From assembly GCF_016864555.1 (NCBI RefSeq), contig NZ_CP044011.1:2561501-2625500 (forward strand): a stretch of 64,000 bases of DNA, in the 5' to 3' direction. Below are positions 33,819-43,124 of the stretch, one piece after another (the first letter of the stretch is position 1; every line of letters starts with the position of its first letter). Source of the DNA: Sinorhizobium sp. BG8 (GTDB lineage Bacteria; Pseudomonadota; Alphaproteobacteria; Rhizobiales; Rhizobiaceae). A model generated the notes under the pieces. That model had not been told where the DNA came from, did no database searches, and saw only the letters and a list, made by a program, of their open reading frames with translations. Position numbers and translations under genes: made by a program.

Positions 33819-36113
33819 ATGGACAATTCTTTCATCGGTAAGAAATCGTCAGCCGCTGGCGGCTGGGGGGCGTTGAAAAGCTGCGGCAAAAGACTCCTGC
33901 AGACCGGAATGCCAATATCCGGCGCCCGGACGATGCTCAAGGCAAACCAGCCCGATGGGTTCGATTGCCCTGGTTGCGCATGGGGTGACCCCGAACACGG
34001 CTCGTCCTTCGAGTTCTGCGAAAACGGTGTAAAGGCCGTGGCCTGGGAAGCGACCGAGAAGCGTGCTTCGCCCACGTTCTTCGCCGCACATACGGTCACC
34101 GAGTTGCGGCGGATGACCGACTACGAGGTCGAACTGAATGGCCGGCTCACACATCCGATGCGCTATGATCGGCTGTCTGACCGATATGTCCCGGTCGAGT
34201 GGGAGTCAGCGTTCTCGGAAATCGGCACGATCCTTCGCGACCTGCCGACTCCGGACAGCGCCGAGTTCTATACGTCGGGCCGTGCGAGCAACGAAGCAGC
34301 CTACCTCTACCAGCTCTTTGTACGCCTCTACGGAACCAACAATTTCCCGGATTGCTCGAACATGTGCCACGAGGCAAGCGGTGTCGCCTTGAAACAGGCC
34401 ATTGGGGTCGGGAAGGGCACGGTCCTTCTTGAGGACTTCGAACACGCCGACGCCATCTTTGTCATTGGACAGAACCCCGGCACGAACCATCCTCGCATGC
34501 TCGGTGATCTTCGTCGTGCCGCCATGCGCGGCGCCCGTATCCTGGTCTTCAATCCAGTTAGGGAGAAGGGGCTAGAGAGGTTCTCCGATCCCCAGGACAA
34601 GATCGAGATGATCCGCGGCGGCTCGACCGAAATCGCCAGCCACTATTTTCAGCCGAAACTTGGCGGAGACATGGCTGCTTTCCGCGGAATGGCGAAGGTG
34701 GTGTTCGATGCTGAACGCGATGCCATCGCTTCCGGCGACCCATCGGTCTTGGACCAAGCGTTTATCGCGGAGCACTGCCAGGGATTCGAGCAATACCGCG
34801 ATGCGGTCGAGGCCACCTCGTGGGGCGAGATTGAAAGCCAGTCAGGTCTCACACGAGAAGATATCGAGAAGGCTGCAGAGGTCTACCTGAACGCCTCGAA
34901 AGTGATCTGCACCTGGGCAATGGGAGTAACGCAGCATCACCACTCGGTGGAGACAATCCGTGAGATTGCCAACTTCATGTTCCTGCGTGGCAACGTGGGC
35001 AAGCCTGGCAATGGCCTATGCCCCGTCCGTGGCCACTCCAACGTTCAAGGCGACCGCACGGTCGGGATCAACGAGCAACCGTCGTCCGAATTCCTGGACG
35101 CACTCGAAGCGGAGTTCGGCGTTCCCATGCCACGCCGCCATGGCCACAATGTCCTGGCGGCCATAGGAGCGATGCTTGACGGCTCGGCCAAGGCGTTCAT
35201 CGGGCTTGGCGGCAACTTCGCTCGCGCCACGCCGGACAGTACCCTTGTCGAGAAGGCGCTGAAGAACCTGAAGCTTACCGTCAACATCGCGACGAAGCCC
35301 AATCATTCGCATCTGATGCCGGGCGAGGTCTCCTACATCCTGCCATGTCTCGGCCGGACGGAAATGGAACTGTCCGCCGATGGGAGGTCTCAGCTCATCA
35401 GCGTGGAGGACTCCATGAGCATGGTTCACGGCTCGGCTGGCATCAACCGACCGGCTTCACCCCATCTTCTTTCTGAAGTGGCGATCATCGCCGGCATCGC
35501 CGGCGCGACGGTTGGATCGGACGTCGTGGATTGGAAGGCGCTTGCCGGGAACTACGACCTGATCCGCGACCGCATCGAGGCTACGATCCCAGGGTTCGAC
35601 AATTACAACGAGCGCCTTCGCAAACCACGCGGCTTCCATCTGCGAAATGCCGCGGCCCACAGGGAGTGGAATACCGACAGCGGCAAGGCAACCTTCTCGT
35701 TCTGCCGGCTGCCGGAGGAGACAGTGCATCAGCGCGCGTCGAAGCGCGAGGGCCATTTCGCTTTGCAGACATTCCGCTCGCACGACCAGTACAACACGAC
35801 CGTCTACGGCTTGGACGACCGCTATCGCGGCGTCTATGGCGAACGCAACGTGGTGTTTGTCAATCCGGCGGATCTGGCAGAGCTTGGCGCTGTGGCCGGG
35901 GACCGTGCCGATATCGTCGGACGCCACGACGATGGCGTCGAGCGGGTCGCACCAAACTTCCGCTTTGTGCCCTACGACATCCCACGGGGTAGCGTCGCCG
36001 GCTACTATCCGGAACTCAATGTCCTCGTGCCATTGAGCAGCTTTGGAGACCAAAGTGATACGCCGACGTCGAAGTCGGTCATGGTCTCCTTTCGAATGCG
36101 GGAGACGGCGTGA
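33819..36113 (+). CDS. FdhF/YdeP-family molybdopterin oxidoreductase
   Basis: The 764-residue protein belongs to the formate-dehydrogenase-alpha-like YdeP family. It has an iron-sulfur type cysteine set (GFDCPGCAWGDPEH, Cys50 and Cys53; FEFCENG, Cys67). A molybdenum-ligand Cys183 is in NFPDCSNMCHEASG. GQNPGTNHPRM and VRGHSNVQGDRTVG are cofactor-binding signatures, and DQYNTTVYGLDDRYRGVYGERNVVF lies near the end. Substrate is unknown; E. coli YdeP is linked to acid resistance. ATG 33819 is chosen by family length. It overlaps the next small gene (GTGA). Confidence 0.92.
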   Translation: MDNSFIGKKSSAAGGWGALKSCGKRLLQTGMPISGARTMLKANQPDGFDCPGCAWGDPEHGSSFEFCENGVKAVAWEATEKRASPTFFAAHTVTELRRMTDYEVELNGRLTHPMRYDRLSDRYVPVEWESAFSEIGTILRDLPTPDSAEFYTSGRASNEAAYLYQLFVRLYGTNNFPDCSNMCHEASGVALKQAIGVGKGTVLLEDFEHADAIFVIGQNPGTNHPRMLGDLRRAAMRGARILVFNPVREKGLERFSDPQDKIEMIRGGSTEIASHYFQPKLGGDMAAFRGMAKVVFDAERDAIASGDPSVLDQAFIAEHCQGFEQYRDAVEATSWGEIESQSGLTREDIEKAAEVYLNASKVICTWAMGVTQHHHSVETIREIANFMFLRGNVGKPGNGLCPVRGHSNVQGDRTVGINEQPSSEFLDALEAEFGVPMPRRHGHNVLAAIGAMLDGSAKAFIGLGGNFARATPDSTLVEKALKNLKLTVNIATKPNHSHLMPGEVSYILPCLGRTEMELSADGRSQLISVEDSMSMVHGSAGINRPASPHLLSEVAIIAGIAGATVGSDVVDWKALAGNYDLIRDRIEATIPGFDNYNERLRKPRGFHLRNAAAHREWNTDSGKATFSFCRLPEETVHQRASKREGHFALQTFRSHDQYNTTVYGLDDRYRGVYGERNVVFVNPADLAELGAVAGDRADIVGRHDDGVERVAPNFRFVPYDIPRGSVAGYYPELNVLVPLSSFGDQSDTPTSKSVMVSFRMRETA

Positions 36114-36385
36114 GCACGGCGGCCGACATTGAGGCATACTTCGACCTCGTCGCTGCACACCAGCGGCGAGATCCGGCTCTAACGCCACTGCAGGCCGGAA
36201 TACTCTCTGGGGCTGATCTCGGCATAGCGACGGACACGCGGACATTCGCCCGTGCTCTTGGCATCGCACATGCGCTGGTACTTCGCGAACTGGCGGCGCT
36301 GGTTGAGCGTGATGTCGGAATTCGGATTATACGACGTGACGAGCGGACAATGCGCGTCTTCTACGCGTTCAACTCTGACGGCTAA
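36110..36385 (+). CDS. Small protein coupled to the YdeP-like oxidoreductase
   Basis: The 91-residue protein starts at a GTG overlapping the oxidoreductase stop by 4 nt. It has three or four helices with a winged-helix-like end (FARALGIAHALVLRELAALVERDVGIRIIRRDERTMRVFYAF). Tight overlap suggests a dedicated accessory, such as a maturation or regulatory partner. I do not recognise a named family. Confidence 0.7.
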   Translation: MSTAADIEAYFDLVAAHQRRDPALTPLQAGILSGADLGIATDTRTFARALGIAHALVLRELAALVERDVGIRIIRRDERTMRVFYAFNSDG

Positions 36386-36680
36386 GCCCGCTGTGGACGT
36401 TTTCCAGCGGGGTTGACCGCATCAAATGCTTTTGAAGATCGCGGGGTGCGGTTATGGCCCGTTTCGGGCGATTCCGCATTCGCGAAGCCGACGGGGTGGC
36501 TTTCCTTCGTTCAGCCTATCACGCGAACGATCGCATGGAAGGCGCGTTTCAGACGGAAAGGGATAAGCGGTGTTTTCCTCGCACACTGACCAAGCGCGGC
36601 AGGTCGTTCCGGAAGCTACCCCTGCGACATTGATGGCAAGAATGCGCGCCGGAAGCCGCCATTCCGCCCCATGCGGGTGA

Positions 36681-37790
36681 CTAGATCACGAATTCTGCCT
36701 CGTACGTCTGTGGCTCGGGAACGACCGTAAGGTCCACCGGAATGATCCAGTTGGCCGCGTAGCTCTCGCAGTCGGACCGCTGGAGCTCGGGCTGTACGCG
36801 TCCCGCCCCATCGATCGCGCGACATCGCAGTATATATCGGCCCACTTCTTCAGGGGTCCACATGTACTCCCACAAGCGCCATGCAAAGGGACGTTCTGTT
36901 TCGAGGAGCCTTCCCTCGCGCCAGCCCCTGCCATCTCCGGTGCAGACCTGCACCTGCCGGATGGCAGCCTCTCCGCTCCAGGCGGCTCCGAAGATCCGGT
37001 ACGGTTGGCCGACGATGAGATGCGCGCCCTGTACGGGACGCGCGATCTGCGCTTTGACCTCCATCTCCGTAAGGGGGACCAGCGTGGGTTCCCCGAGGCT
37101 GCGCTCCCAACGGAAATAGTCGCGCGCCTGCCAGTAGCCAAGGAACGGTTGCTCCACAACCGTGATATGCGTGATCCACTTGACCCAGGCCATGCCGAAC
37201 CAGCCACCCACGACCGCGCGTAGCGGGTAGCCGTGATCGCGCGTCAACGGCTGCTCGTTCATCGAATAGGCAAGGATCGTGCTGGGAGCCATGGCCTTCT
37301 CAAGCGGTAAGCTGCGCGCAAAAGCGATGGGGCCGGGAGAAGCCGTTTTCTTGTTCGCATCGACGACGCCGCTGTCGGCACCTACGAGCAGAACCTCACG
37401 TGCGGTTTGCTTGACGCCCGCCATCTCCAAAATCTCGCGCAGAGGGACACCTGTCCACGCGGCATTGCCGACGGCTCCATTCTGCCACTGCAACCCCTCC
37501 CTCGGCGGCACATAGTAGACGCGCCCGTTCCCTGCGCACTCGACGACGGCGGTCAAAGTCGTGCTCCGCATCGCCTTTATGCTGTCGAGATCAAGTTCGA
37601 TCGGCCGCTCCACCGCCCCGTCAACGCGCAATCTCCAGTCTCGCGCATCGAGATCCGGCGACGGGAAATGGTTTCGCACGAAGAACAGCTCGGTCGGGAT
37701 CAGCCAATCGGAGAGCGACGCAAACGGAAACTCGATGTTGTCCGGGGATTTCTGTCGCACTATCAGACTGGGTTGCTGTCGTGTCGGCAT
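36681..37790 (-). CDS. Sulfite-oxidase-family molybdopterin enzyme
   Basis: The 369-residue protein has the oxidoreductase molybdopterin-binding domain with Cys85 as Mo ligand (TAVVECAGNGRVYYVPP), then GAVGNAAWTGVPLREILEMAGV and RDHGYPLRAVVGGWFGMAWVKW, followed by the Mo-co dimerisation domain (VQGAHLIVGQPYRIFGAAWSGEAAIRQVQV). No signal peptide is seen, so it may be cytoplasmic. The substrate could be sulfite or another oxyanion. It is convergent with the YdeP-like unit; both need molybdenum cofactor. Confidence 0.88.
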   Translation of the reverse strand: MPTRQQPSLIVRQKSPDNIEFPFASLSDWLIPTELFFVRNHFPSPDLDARDWRLRVDGAVERPIELDLDSIKAMRSTTLTAVVECAGNGRVYYVPPREGLQWQNGAVGNAAWTGVPLREILEMAGVKQTAREVLLVGADSGVVDANKKTASPGPIAFARSLPLEKAMAPSTILAYSMNEQPLTRDHGYPLRAVVGGWFGMAWVKWITHITVVEQPFLGYWQARDYFRWERSLGEPTLVPLTEMEVKAQIARPVQGAHLIVGQPYRIFGAAWSGEAAIRQVQVCTGDGRGWREGRLLETERPFAWRLWEYMWTPEEVGRYILRCRAIDGAGRVQPELQRSDCESYAANWIIPVDLTVVPEPQTYEAEFVI

Positions 37791-38067
37791 CGTCCTCGTC
37801 TCCCCTTCCAAGAGCACAACGTCGGCTTTCGGTCGCGCGAATTCCGGTTCTCGATCACACCGCCCCTCGCAGTGCGCCTGTCGCATTCTGCCTTCGGACC
37901 GCATTCTAGTACATACCGCACGTTCCCCGGATCGACCTCGAACAGCCTACATAATATAGGGAATGCGCGGGGGATGAACGGGCGCGGGGGGCGTCTCGGT
38001 CAGGACGTGACGAAGAAGGCGCGGTGGGGAGCCATCATGGAATGCGGCGGACCCGCCGCACCGCGCG

Positions 38068-38706
38068 CTAGGGAAGCTCCGTGGCCCAGCTCTTCACGCA
38101 ATCGGCCATTGTGGCGAGATGATCGGATGCGGAGAAGCCGGAGATCTTCTTCCGGGGCTTCAGGTCATGGTCTCCGTCCTCGAGCCAGAGCAGGCGGATT
38201 TTTTGAGACAGGCTGTAGGACGCGACTTCGTCCCGGGTGCCAAACTCGTCCCGGGTCCCTTGGACGATCAGCGCCGGCGTCTCGAGGTTTTCGAGATGGG
38301 CGGTGCGGAGGCTTTCTGGCTTGCCGGGAGGGTGAAAGGGATAGCCGAGACACAGCAGCCCGCGGATCTTTCCCGCCCCATGGAGTTCGTCGGCAAGCAT
38401 GCTGGCGACCCGTCCGCCCATCGACTTGCCGCCGATGACGAGAGGGCCCGTCCCGCCAAGCTCGGCGACGGCCGCCCGGTATTCCGGAATGAGCGTTTCG
38501 GCCCGGGGCGGGGGCTTGCGGCTGCCTTCGAGCCGCCGCGCCGCCATGTAGGAGAATTCGAACCTGACCACGCGAAAGCCGGCCGAGGCAAGCGCCGTGC
38601 TGGCAGCCGTCATGGAGCCGGAGTCCATGGCGCCGCCGGCGCCGTGGGCGAGCAGAATCGTGCAAGGGGCGTCGCCCGCGCCGGTGATCAGGAATCGGTC
38701 GCTCAT
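38068..38706 (-). CDS. Alpha/beta-hydrolase family protein (KANL3/Tex30-like)
   Basis: The 212-residue protein has the nucleophile elbow GGKSMGGR (Ser in GKSMGG), an oxyanion-type LLAHGAGGAMDSGSM near the N-terminus and the late acid/base segment LEDGDHDL. It matches the dienelactone-hydrolase-like TEX30/KANL3 family, whose bacterial substrates are unknown. ATG 38706 (MSDRFLITGAGDAPCTILLA) is preferred to a longer frame. Confidence 0.85.
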   Translation of the reverse strand: MSDRFLITGAGDAPCTILLAHGAGGAMDSGSMTAASTALASAGFRVVRFEFSYMAARRLEGSRKPPPRAETLIPEYRAAVAELGGTGPLVIGGKSMGGRVASMLADELHGAGKIRGLLCLGYPFHPPGKPESLRTAHLENLETPALIVQGTRDEFGTRDEVASYSLSQKIRLLWLEDGDHDLKPRKKISGFSASDHLATMADCVKSWATELP

Positions 38707-39058
38707 CGTGAATTCATAGACCCCGGTGGTGGCCGACGGCAACGGATTGGTGAGGTTCGACCCTTGTCGGGAGCGGTTTCCACCCCTCTATCGGGCGAAT
38801 TTCTCGATCTTTCCGGCAGGCCCTTGACAACCGGGCGCATTGAGACCATCTACACGCCATCACCCGTTTCGACGACCTTCCGCGCGATCCATGATCGAGC
38901 ATTCGATGGTTGTCCGGGTCGAAAAGGGCGCTCCCCGGAAACGGGTCGAGCGCCTTTTTCATTTCTCGCCTGCCGCTCAACTCAGCGGGGAGCTTTTCCG
39001 AAATTGTGCAGCAAATGCCACCAATGGCTGCTTTTTGCCGGTTGCGGCCTTCCACCTG
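38707..39058. other. 352-nt gap with terminator and repeat-like sequence
   Basis: The region holds the hairpin at 38923-38960 and a short stretch near 39005 (agcaaatgccaccaat) resembling the intergenic repeat seen at 18422-18476. No gene is supported. Confidence 0.45.
38923..38960 (-). terminator. Terminator hairpin downstream of the cupin gene
   Basis: GGCGCTC pairs with GAGCGCC and the inner CCCG-GAAA-CGGG forms a capped stem. T-runs flank both sides, so it could stop transcription in either direction; the gene it most likely serves is the cupin gene ending at 39059. Confidence 0.6.
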
Positions 39059-39502
39059 TCACGGCACTCGGGAATCCATTTCAGGGTAAAGAACAACGCT
39101 TTCCTGTGCGGTTGGCTCGTTACGCGCCCCGACAAATACGGCTGGTTGGGCTCCCCGATTGACGGCTACGTGCAACACGTTGGCGGGGATGTATAGATAG
39201 TCTCCGGGATGCATCACATCCCTGTGCTGGAGTTCATCGCCACTCCACAGCTCCAACTCTTCACCGCTCAACATGTAGAAGGCAGTCTCGTGGCGCTCAT
39301 GCACATGCGCCTTGGTGCGTCTCCCAGGCGGGATCGTAGCGATGCCGAGCCACAATGCGGTTGAGCCGACTGATTCCGCACTAATGCCGGGGAGGTAATC
39401 GGACCCCTGTTCGGCCCGGTATCCTGCGTCTCCTTTGGATACCGTGGCCTTGCCCCGAGAGAAGCCTGGACCTGCAACGGTTCGGTCTTTTGAAATCGTC
39501 AT
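39059..39502 (-). CDS. Cupin-domain protein
   Basis: The 147-residue protein (MTISKDRTVAGPGFSRGK) has a single cupin domain: RTKAHVHERHETAFYMLSGEELELWSGDEL and HPGDYLYIPANVLHVAVNRG, with His residues in HVHERHE and VLH as likely metal ligands. Function is unknown. AGGAGGT lies 6 nt before the ATG. It is divergent from the winged-helix/TPR regulator with only 70 nt between starts. Confidence 0.85.
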   Translation of the reverse strand: MTISKDRTVAGPGFSRGKATVSKGDAGYRAEQGSDYLPGISAESVGSTALWLGIATIPPGRRTKAHVHERHETAFYMLSGEELELWSGDELQHRDVMHPGDYLYIPANVLHVAVNRGAQPAVFVGARNEPTAQESVVLYPEMDSRVP

Positions 39503-39572
39503 TTTGACCTCCTCTGTGGTAGCCTGCTCGACCAGCGCAAAAGGATCGCAAGAAGACCGACCGGAGTCCTTA

Positions 39573-41228
39573 ATGGGAGGGCGAAAAGTTCCGAATTCTT
39601 CCGAAGAGGCCATGGCCGATAGCGTCGCGCCGGAACGGTTCGCGTTCGGGGCGTTCATCCTCGACATGCAGCGCGGCGAACTGACCTGTGAGGGGCGGCG
39701 GGTGGCAATTGGCCATAAAGGCTTGTTGTTGCTGCACGCGCTCGTGCGAGCGTCGATGCAGGTCGTGAGCAAGTCCGCGCTGATGGAAGCAGCCTGGCCC
39801 GCCGCTGTCGTTGAGGAAAGCAATCTCTCGGTTCAGATCGCTGCCTTACGCAAGATGCTGGGGCCCCAACCGGAGGGGAACGAGTGGATCGCCACCGTGC
39901 CTCGTGCGGGGTATCGTTTTGCCGGCCGGGTGAATAGCCTGCATCCCGCTGCCGCTGATGCGCCCGAGGCTTTGCCCGGTTCGCTCGAGAACCTCGGCAC
40001 ACCATCGATAGTGGTCCTGCCGTTCGCTAATTTGAGCAATGACAAGGAGCAGGCGTATCTGGTGGATGGTATCACCGAAGATGTGATCACTGCGCTCACG
40101 AGATTTCGGTGGTTTCGGGTCATCGGACGCAATTCAAGCTTCGTCTACAGGAACAAGTCCGTGAACGCCAAGCAGGTGGGCCAGGAACTGGGTGTCGGCT
40201 ATGTGCTCGAAGGAAGTGTGCGCCGCTCTGGCGGTCGCCTTCGGGTCTCCACTCAACTGGTCGAGACCACCTCGGCCAGCCAAGTCTGGGCCGAACGGTA
40301 TGACGTGGAACTGGTAGAGGCATTCGCAGTTCAAGACGCCATCGCGGAGAGGGTCGCAGGTGCGATTGAGCCGGAACTGCTGAAGACGGCATCACTCCCC
40401 GCGGCGGCGCAGCATACGGGAAACATGACAGCGTGGGAGATAGTGCGGCAGGGGACCTGGTATTTCCACCACGTTGGCCAGCAGACCCATCTGGCGGCAC
40501 GAGAGCTATTCAGGCAGGCGTGTCGGCTCAACCCCGAACTTGCTGAAGCACATCTCTGGCTTGGTCGCGTGAGCGCCGGCATCGTCGCCTATGGATGGAG
40601 CGAGCACCCTTCGGAAGACATCAGGGAAGGGTTGAATGCCGCCTTCGCGGCAGTTCGGCTCGATGAAAAGAACCCGTACACACATTACGCGCTGGCGATC
40701 TGCAGCGCTTACTCGGATGCACCCGAACAGGCGGTCCTTGCCGCCGAAAGGGCGATCGAGATCAGCCCGAGTTTCGCCCTTGGCCACCTTGTCCTGGGAA
40801 TGGCGGAACTCTTTAGGGGTAACGCGTCCAGTGCCATTGCGCCACTGGAACACGGCCTCATGTTGAATGCCAACGACCCTCAAAACTTCGTTTGGCTGAA
40901 CCTGCTGGCGCTGGCCCACCTGTTTGCAGGCGACGGAACAAACGCGCTAGCTGCTGCCGTGAGAGCCCAAAAGGTGCGCCCTGCATGGCGGCCGGTCCAG
41001 GAAACGCTGGCCTGCTGCTATGCGACTGTCGGGCGTCTTGCAGAGGCTCGACAGTCGCGCGAGTTGATGAGCGAAATGGAGAACCCGCCAGGCGATGCTT
41101 TAGAGCCGCTAAGACAGCGCAATCCGCATTGGCAGGAACGATTGGCAGAATTGTTGAAGCAAATCCCGAGTGAGCCGCTTCCGACAGGAGCCGCGCATCA
41201 GGAGCTGCGGCAAAGGACGTTCGACTAG
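39573..41228 (+). CDS. Winged-helix (CadC/OmpR-type) regulator with TolB-like and TPR domains
   Basis: The protein (551 aa from ATG 39573, 538 aa from ATG 39612) has an N-terminal transcriptional regulator domain (FGAFILDMQRGELTCEGRRV, WIATVPRAGYRFAGRV), then a TolB-like domain (SIVVLPFANLSNDKEQAYLVDGITEDVITAL, GYVLEGSVRRSGGRLRVSTQLVE), then TPR-like repeats. No receiver or membrane helix is evident. It is likely to control the divergent cupin gene. The same TolB-TPR module is joined to a cyclase at 48229-49956. Confidence 0.85.
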   Translation: MGGRKVPNSSEEAMADSVAPERFAFGAFILDMQRGELTCEGRRVAIGHKGLLLLHALVRASMQVVSKSALMEAAWPAAVVEESNLSVQIAALRKMLGPQPEGNEWIATVPRAGYRFAGRVNSLHPAAADAPEALPGSLENLGTPSIVVLPFANLSNDKEQAYLVDGITEDVITALTRFRWFRVIGRNSSFVYRNKSVNAKQVGQELGVGYVLEGSVRRSGGRLRVSTQLVETTSASQVWAERYDVELVEAFAVQDAIAERVAGAIEPELLKTASLPAAAQHTGNMTAWEIVRQGTWYFHHVGQQTHLAARELFRQACRLNPELAEAHLWLGRVSAGIVAYGWSEHPSEDIREGLNAAFAAVRLDEKNPYTHYALAICSAYSDAPEQAVLAAERAIEISPSFALGHLVLGMAELFRGNASSAIAPLEHGLMLNANDPQNFVWLNLLALAHLFAGDGTNALAAAVRAQKVRPAWRPVQETLACCYATVGRLAEARQSRELMSEMENPPGDALEPLRQRNPHWQERLAELLKQIPSEPLPTGAAHQELRQRTFD

Positions 41229-41258
41229 GCCGTTCCCAGATACCGCCGTCCACACATG

Positions 41259-41313
41259 GCGCAAGGCTGCCAACGCCGCATCGTTGCCGAATGGTGGCAT
41301 TCGCTACCTGATA
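41259..41313 (-). repeat. Dispersed intergenic repeat, copy 2 (inverted relative to 18422-18476)
   Basis: Matches the reverse complement of 18422-18476 at about 47 of 55 positions. It overlaps the last codons of the TetR gene on the opposite strand (41304-41313). Confidence 0.7.
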
Positions 41314-41879
41314 CCCGAGTTTTCTCCGGTGCCGGAGGAGACCATCCGAAGCGTATCCTCGAGAATTTCGTCCGACAGATCCGGATCCTCCACCAGGCGT
41401 GACATGACCAGGGCGCCGACCAGGCTCGAGAGGTCGCGGATCGCGCGGGCGCGGTCCGGTTTCTGGCCGGCTTCTTCCTGAAGTTTCCCGATCAGCGCGA
41501 TCCGGCTGCGCACGTAGTCGGTGATCTCCCCACGTTGGCCGGCGGGCAGTCGCGCGATCTCAGGGCCGAGCGCGGCGACGGCGCAGCCATCTCCGACGGC
41601 ATCGCGATGCGAGGGCGCGAGATAGGCAGCGGCGAAGGCTTCGAGAGAGGGGATGGCAGGGTCCGCGCTCTCGCCTTGCCGGATGGCATGGGAGACGGCC
41701 TCGGCGACAAGGTCGTCCTTCGATTTGAAATGACCGTAGAAGCCGCCATGGGTCAGGCCGGCCCCCTTCATGACAGCATCGATGCCGACGGCGTGGATAC
41801 CGTTCTCGCGAAACAGCTGTGCAGCCGTCTCGATGATCCGCTGCCTGTTTTCCCTTGCCTGCTCCTTGGTGGGGCGCAT
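41304..41879 (-). CDS. TetR-family transcriptional repressor
   Basis: The 191-residue protein has an N-terminal TetR helix-turn-helix (RIIETAAQLFRENGIHAVGIDAVMKGAGLTHGGFYGHFKSKDDLVAEAV) and a helical ligand domain (VGDGCAVAALGPEIARLPA). It is divergent from the aldo/keto reductase, and two matching palindromes fill the promoter between them, so it probably represses that gene and itself. Its last codons read into an intergenic repeat. Confidence 0.92.
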   Translation of the reverse strand: MRPTKEQARENRQRIIETAAQLFRENGIHAVGIDAVMKGAGLTHGGFYGHFKSKDDLVAEAVSHAIRQGESADPAIPSLEAFAAAYLAPSHRDAVGDGCAVAALGPEIARLPAGQRGEITDYVRSRIALIGKLQEEAGQKPDRARAIRDLSSLVGALVMSRLVEDPDLSDEILEDTLRMVSSGTGENSGIR

Positions 41880-41902
41880 GTTTGATCCTCATGAATTCCT
41901 GC

Positions 41903-41955
41903 TTGACAAATTATATGACGATCGTAATTTAAATGCAACAAATGACGATCGTCAT
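41903..41955 (+). promoter_or_regulatory. Promoter with two TetR operator palindromes
   Basis: A TTGACA box (41903-41908) and TAATTT (41925-41930) form a promoter for the aldo/keto reductase. ATGACGATCGTAAT (41915-41928) lies between the boxes, and a perfect palindrome ATGACGATCGTCAT is at 41942-41955, 27 bp further on. Binding of the divergent TetR protein to both would block the promoter. Confidence 0.8.
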
Positions 41956-41990
41956 GCAAAATCATATTCACTCATCAAGGAAGGTGACAC

Positions 41991-43024
41991 ATGCGCTACA
42001 GGATGTTCGGCCGCACCGGCCTTCGCGTTTCCACCCTCGCGCTCGGCACGGGCAATTTCGGCACCGGCTGGGGCTACGGGTCCAGCCGTGACGAGGCCAA
42101 GGCGGTCTACGACGCCTATCGCGCGGCCGGCGGAAATTTCATCGATACCGCCGACCAGTACCAGTTCGGCCAGTCCGAGACGATGGTCGGCGAATTCATC
42201 GCCGGCGAGCGTGAGGACGTGGTCGTCGCCACAAAATTCTCGCTGGGCGCCACATACGGTGCCGGGCTTCACCACACCGGCAACAGCCGCAAGGCGATGG
42301 TCCAGTCGGTGGAGGCGAGCCTGAAGCGGCTGGGCACCGACCGGATCGACCTCCTGTGGGTGCACATGCCCGATGGCGTGACGCCGATCGACGAGATTGC
42401 CCGGGGCCTCGACGATCTCGTTCGGTCCGGAAAGATCCTCTATTCAGGCCTCTCCGATTTCCCGGCCTGGCGGGTCGCGACGGCGGCGACGCTCGCGGAC
42501 CTGCGCGGCTGGGCGCCGATCTCTGCCCTCCAGCTCGAATACAGCCTCGTTGAGCGCACGGCCGAACGCGAGCTCCTGCCGATGGCCGCCGCCTTCGGGC
42601 TTGGCACCGTCGGCTGGTCGCCGCTCGGCGGCGGGCTGCTTACCGGAAAGTATCGCAAGGGCGAGACGGGAAGGGCGCAGGGTCTCGGCGTGGTGATCCA
42701 CGGCGAGAGCGACGCGCGCAAGACCGCGACCGTCGATGCGGTTCTCGCCATCGCGGAGGAGATCGGGACTGCGCCCGGCCAGGTTGCCATTGCCTGGGTT
42801 CTGTCCAAGGGGACGCTGCCGATCCTCGGGCCGCGTACGCCCGCGCAGCTCGCCGACAATCTTGCTGCCATCGACGTGAAGCTGAGCGAGGACCAGATTG
42901 CCCGCCTCGATGCGGCAAGCGCGATCGTCCTCGGCTTCCCCACGATGTGGTGGCGGCAAGCGCCGGAACGCTTGCCGGCGGCAAGCTGGACCTCATCGAT
43001 TGGCCGGCAGTGCCGGTGAAGTGA
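41991..43024 (+). CDS. Aldo/keto reductase with an apparent 1-base deletion near the end
   Basis: The NADPH-dependent oxidoreductase has the tetrad Asp52, Tyr57 (FIDTADQYQFGQSE), Lys82 (VATKFSLG) and His125 (LLWVHMPD), and a C-terminal cofactor site (KGTLPILGPRTPAQLADNL). After IVLGFP the frame becomes nonsense and stops at 43019; adding one C to the run at 42938-42941 gives HDVVAASAGTLAGGKLDLID and a stop at 43022-43024, total 344 aa. The TetR repressor upstream probably controls it in response to a reactive carbonyl or drug. Confidence 0.9.
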
Positions 43025-43124
43025 CGGCGAGGCTTTCTTTCATTATCGGGCAAGGGGAGCCGCCGGTCGGCGGTTTACTGAGCCCCGGCAGCCGTTTACC
43101 CGGTGAGCGCACGGTGCCGCGCGG

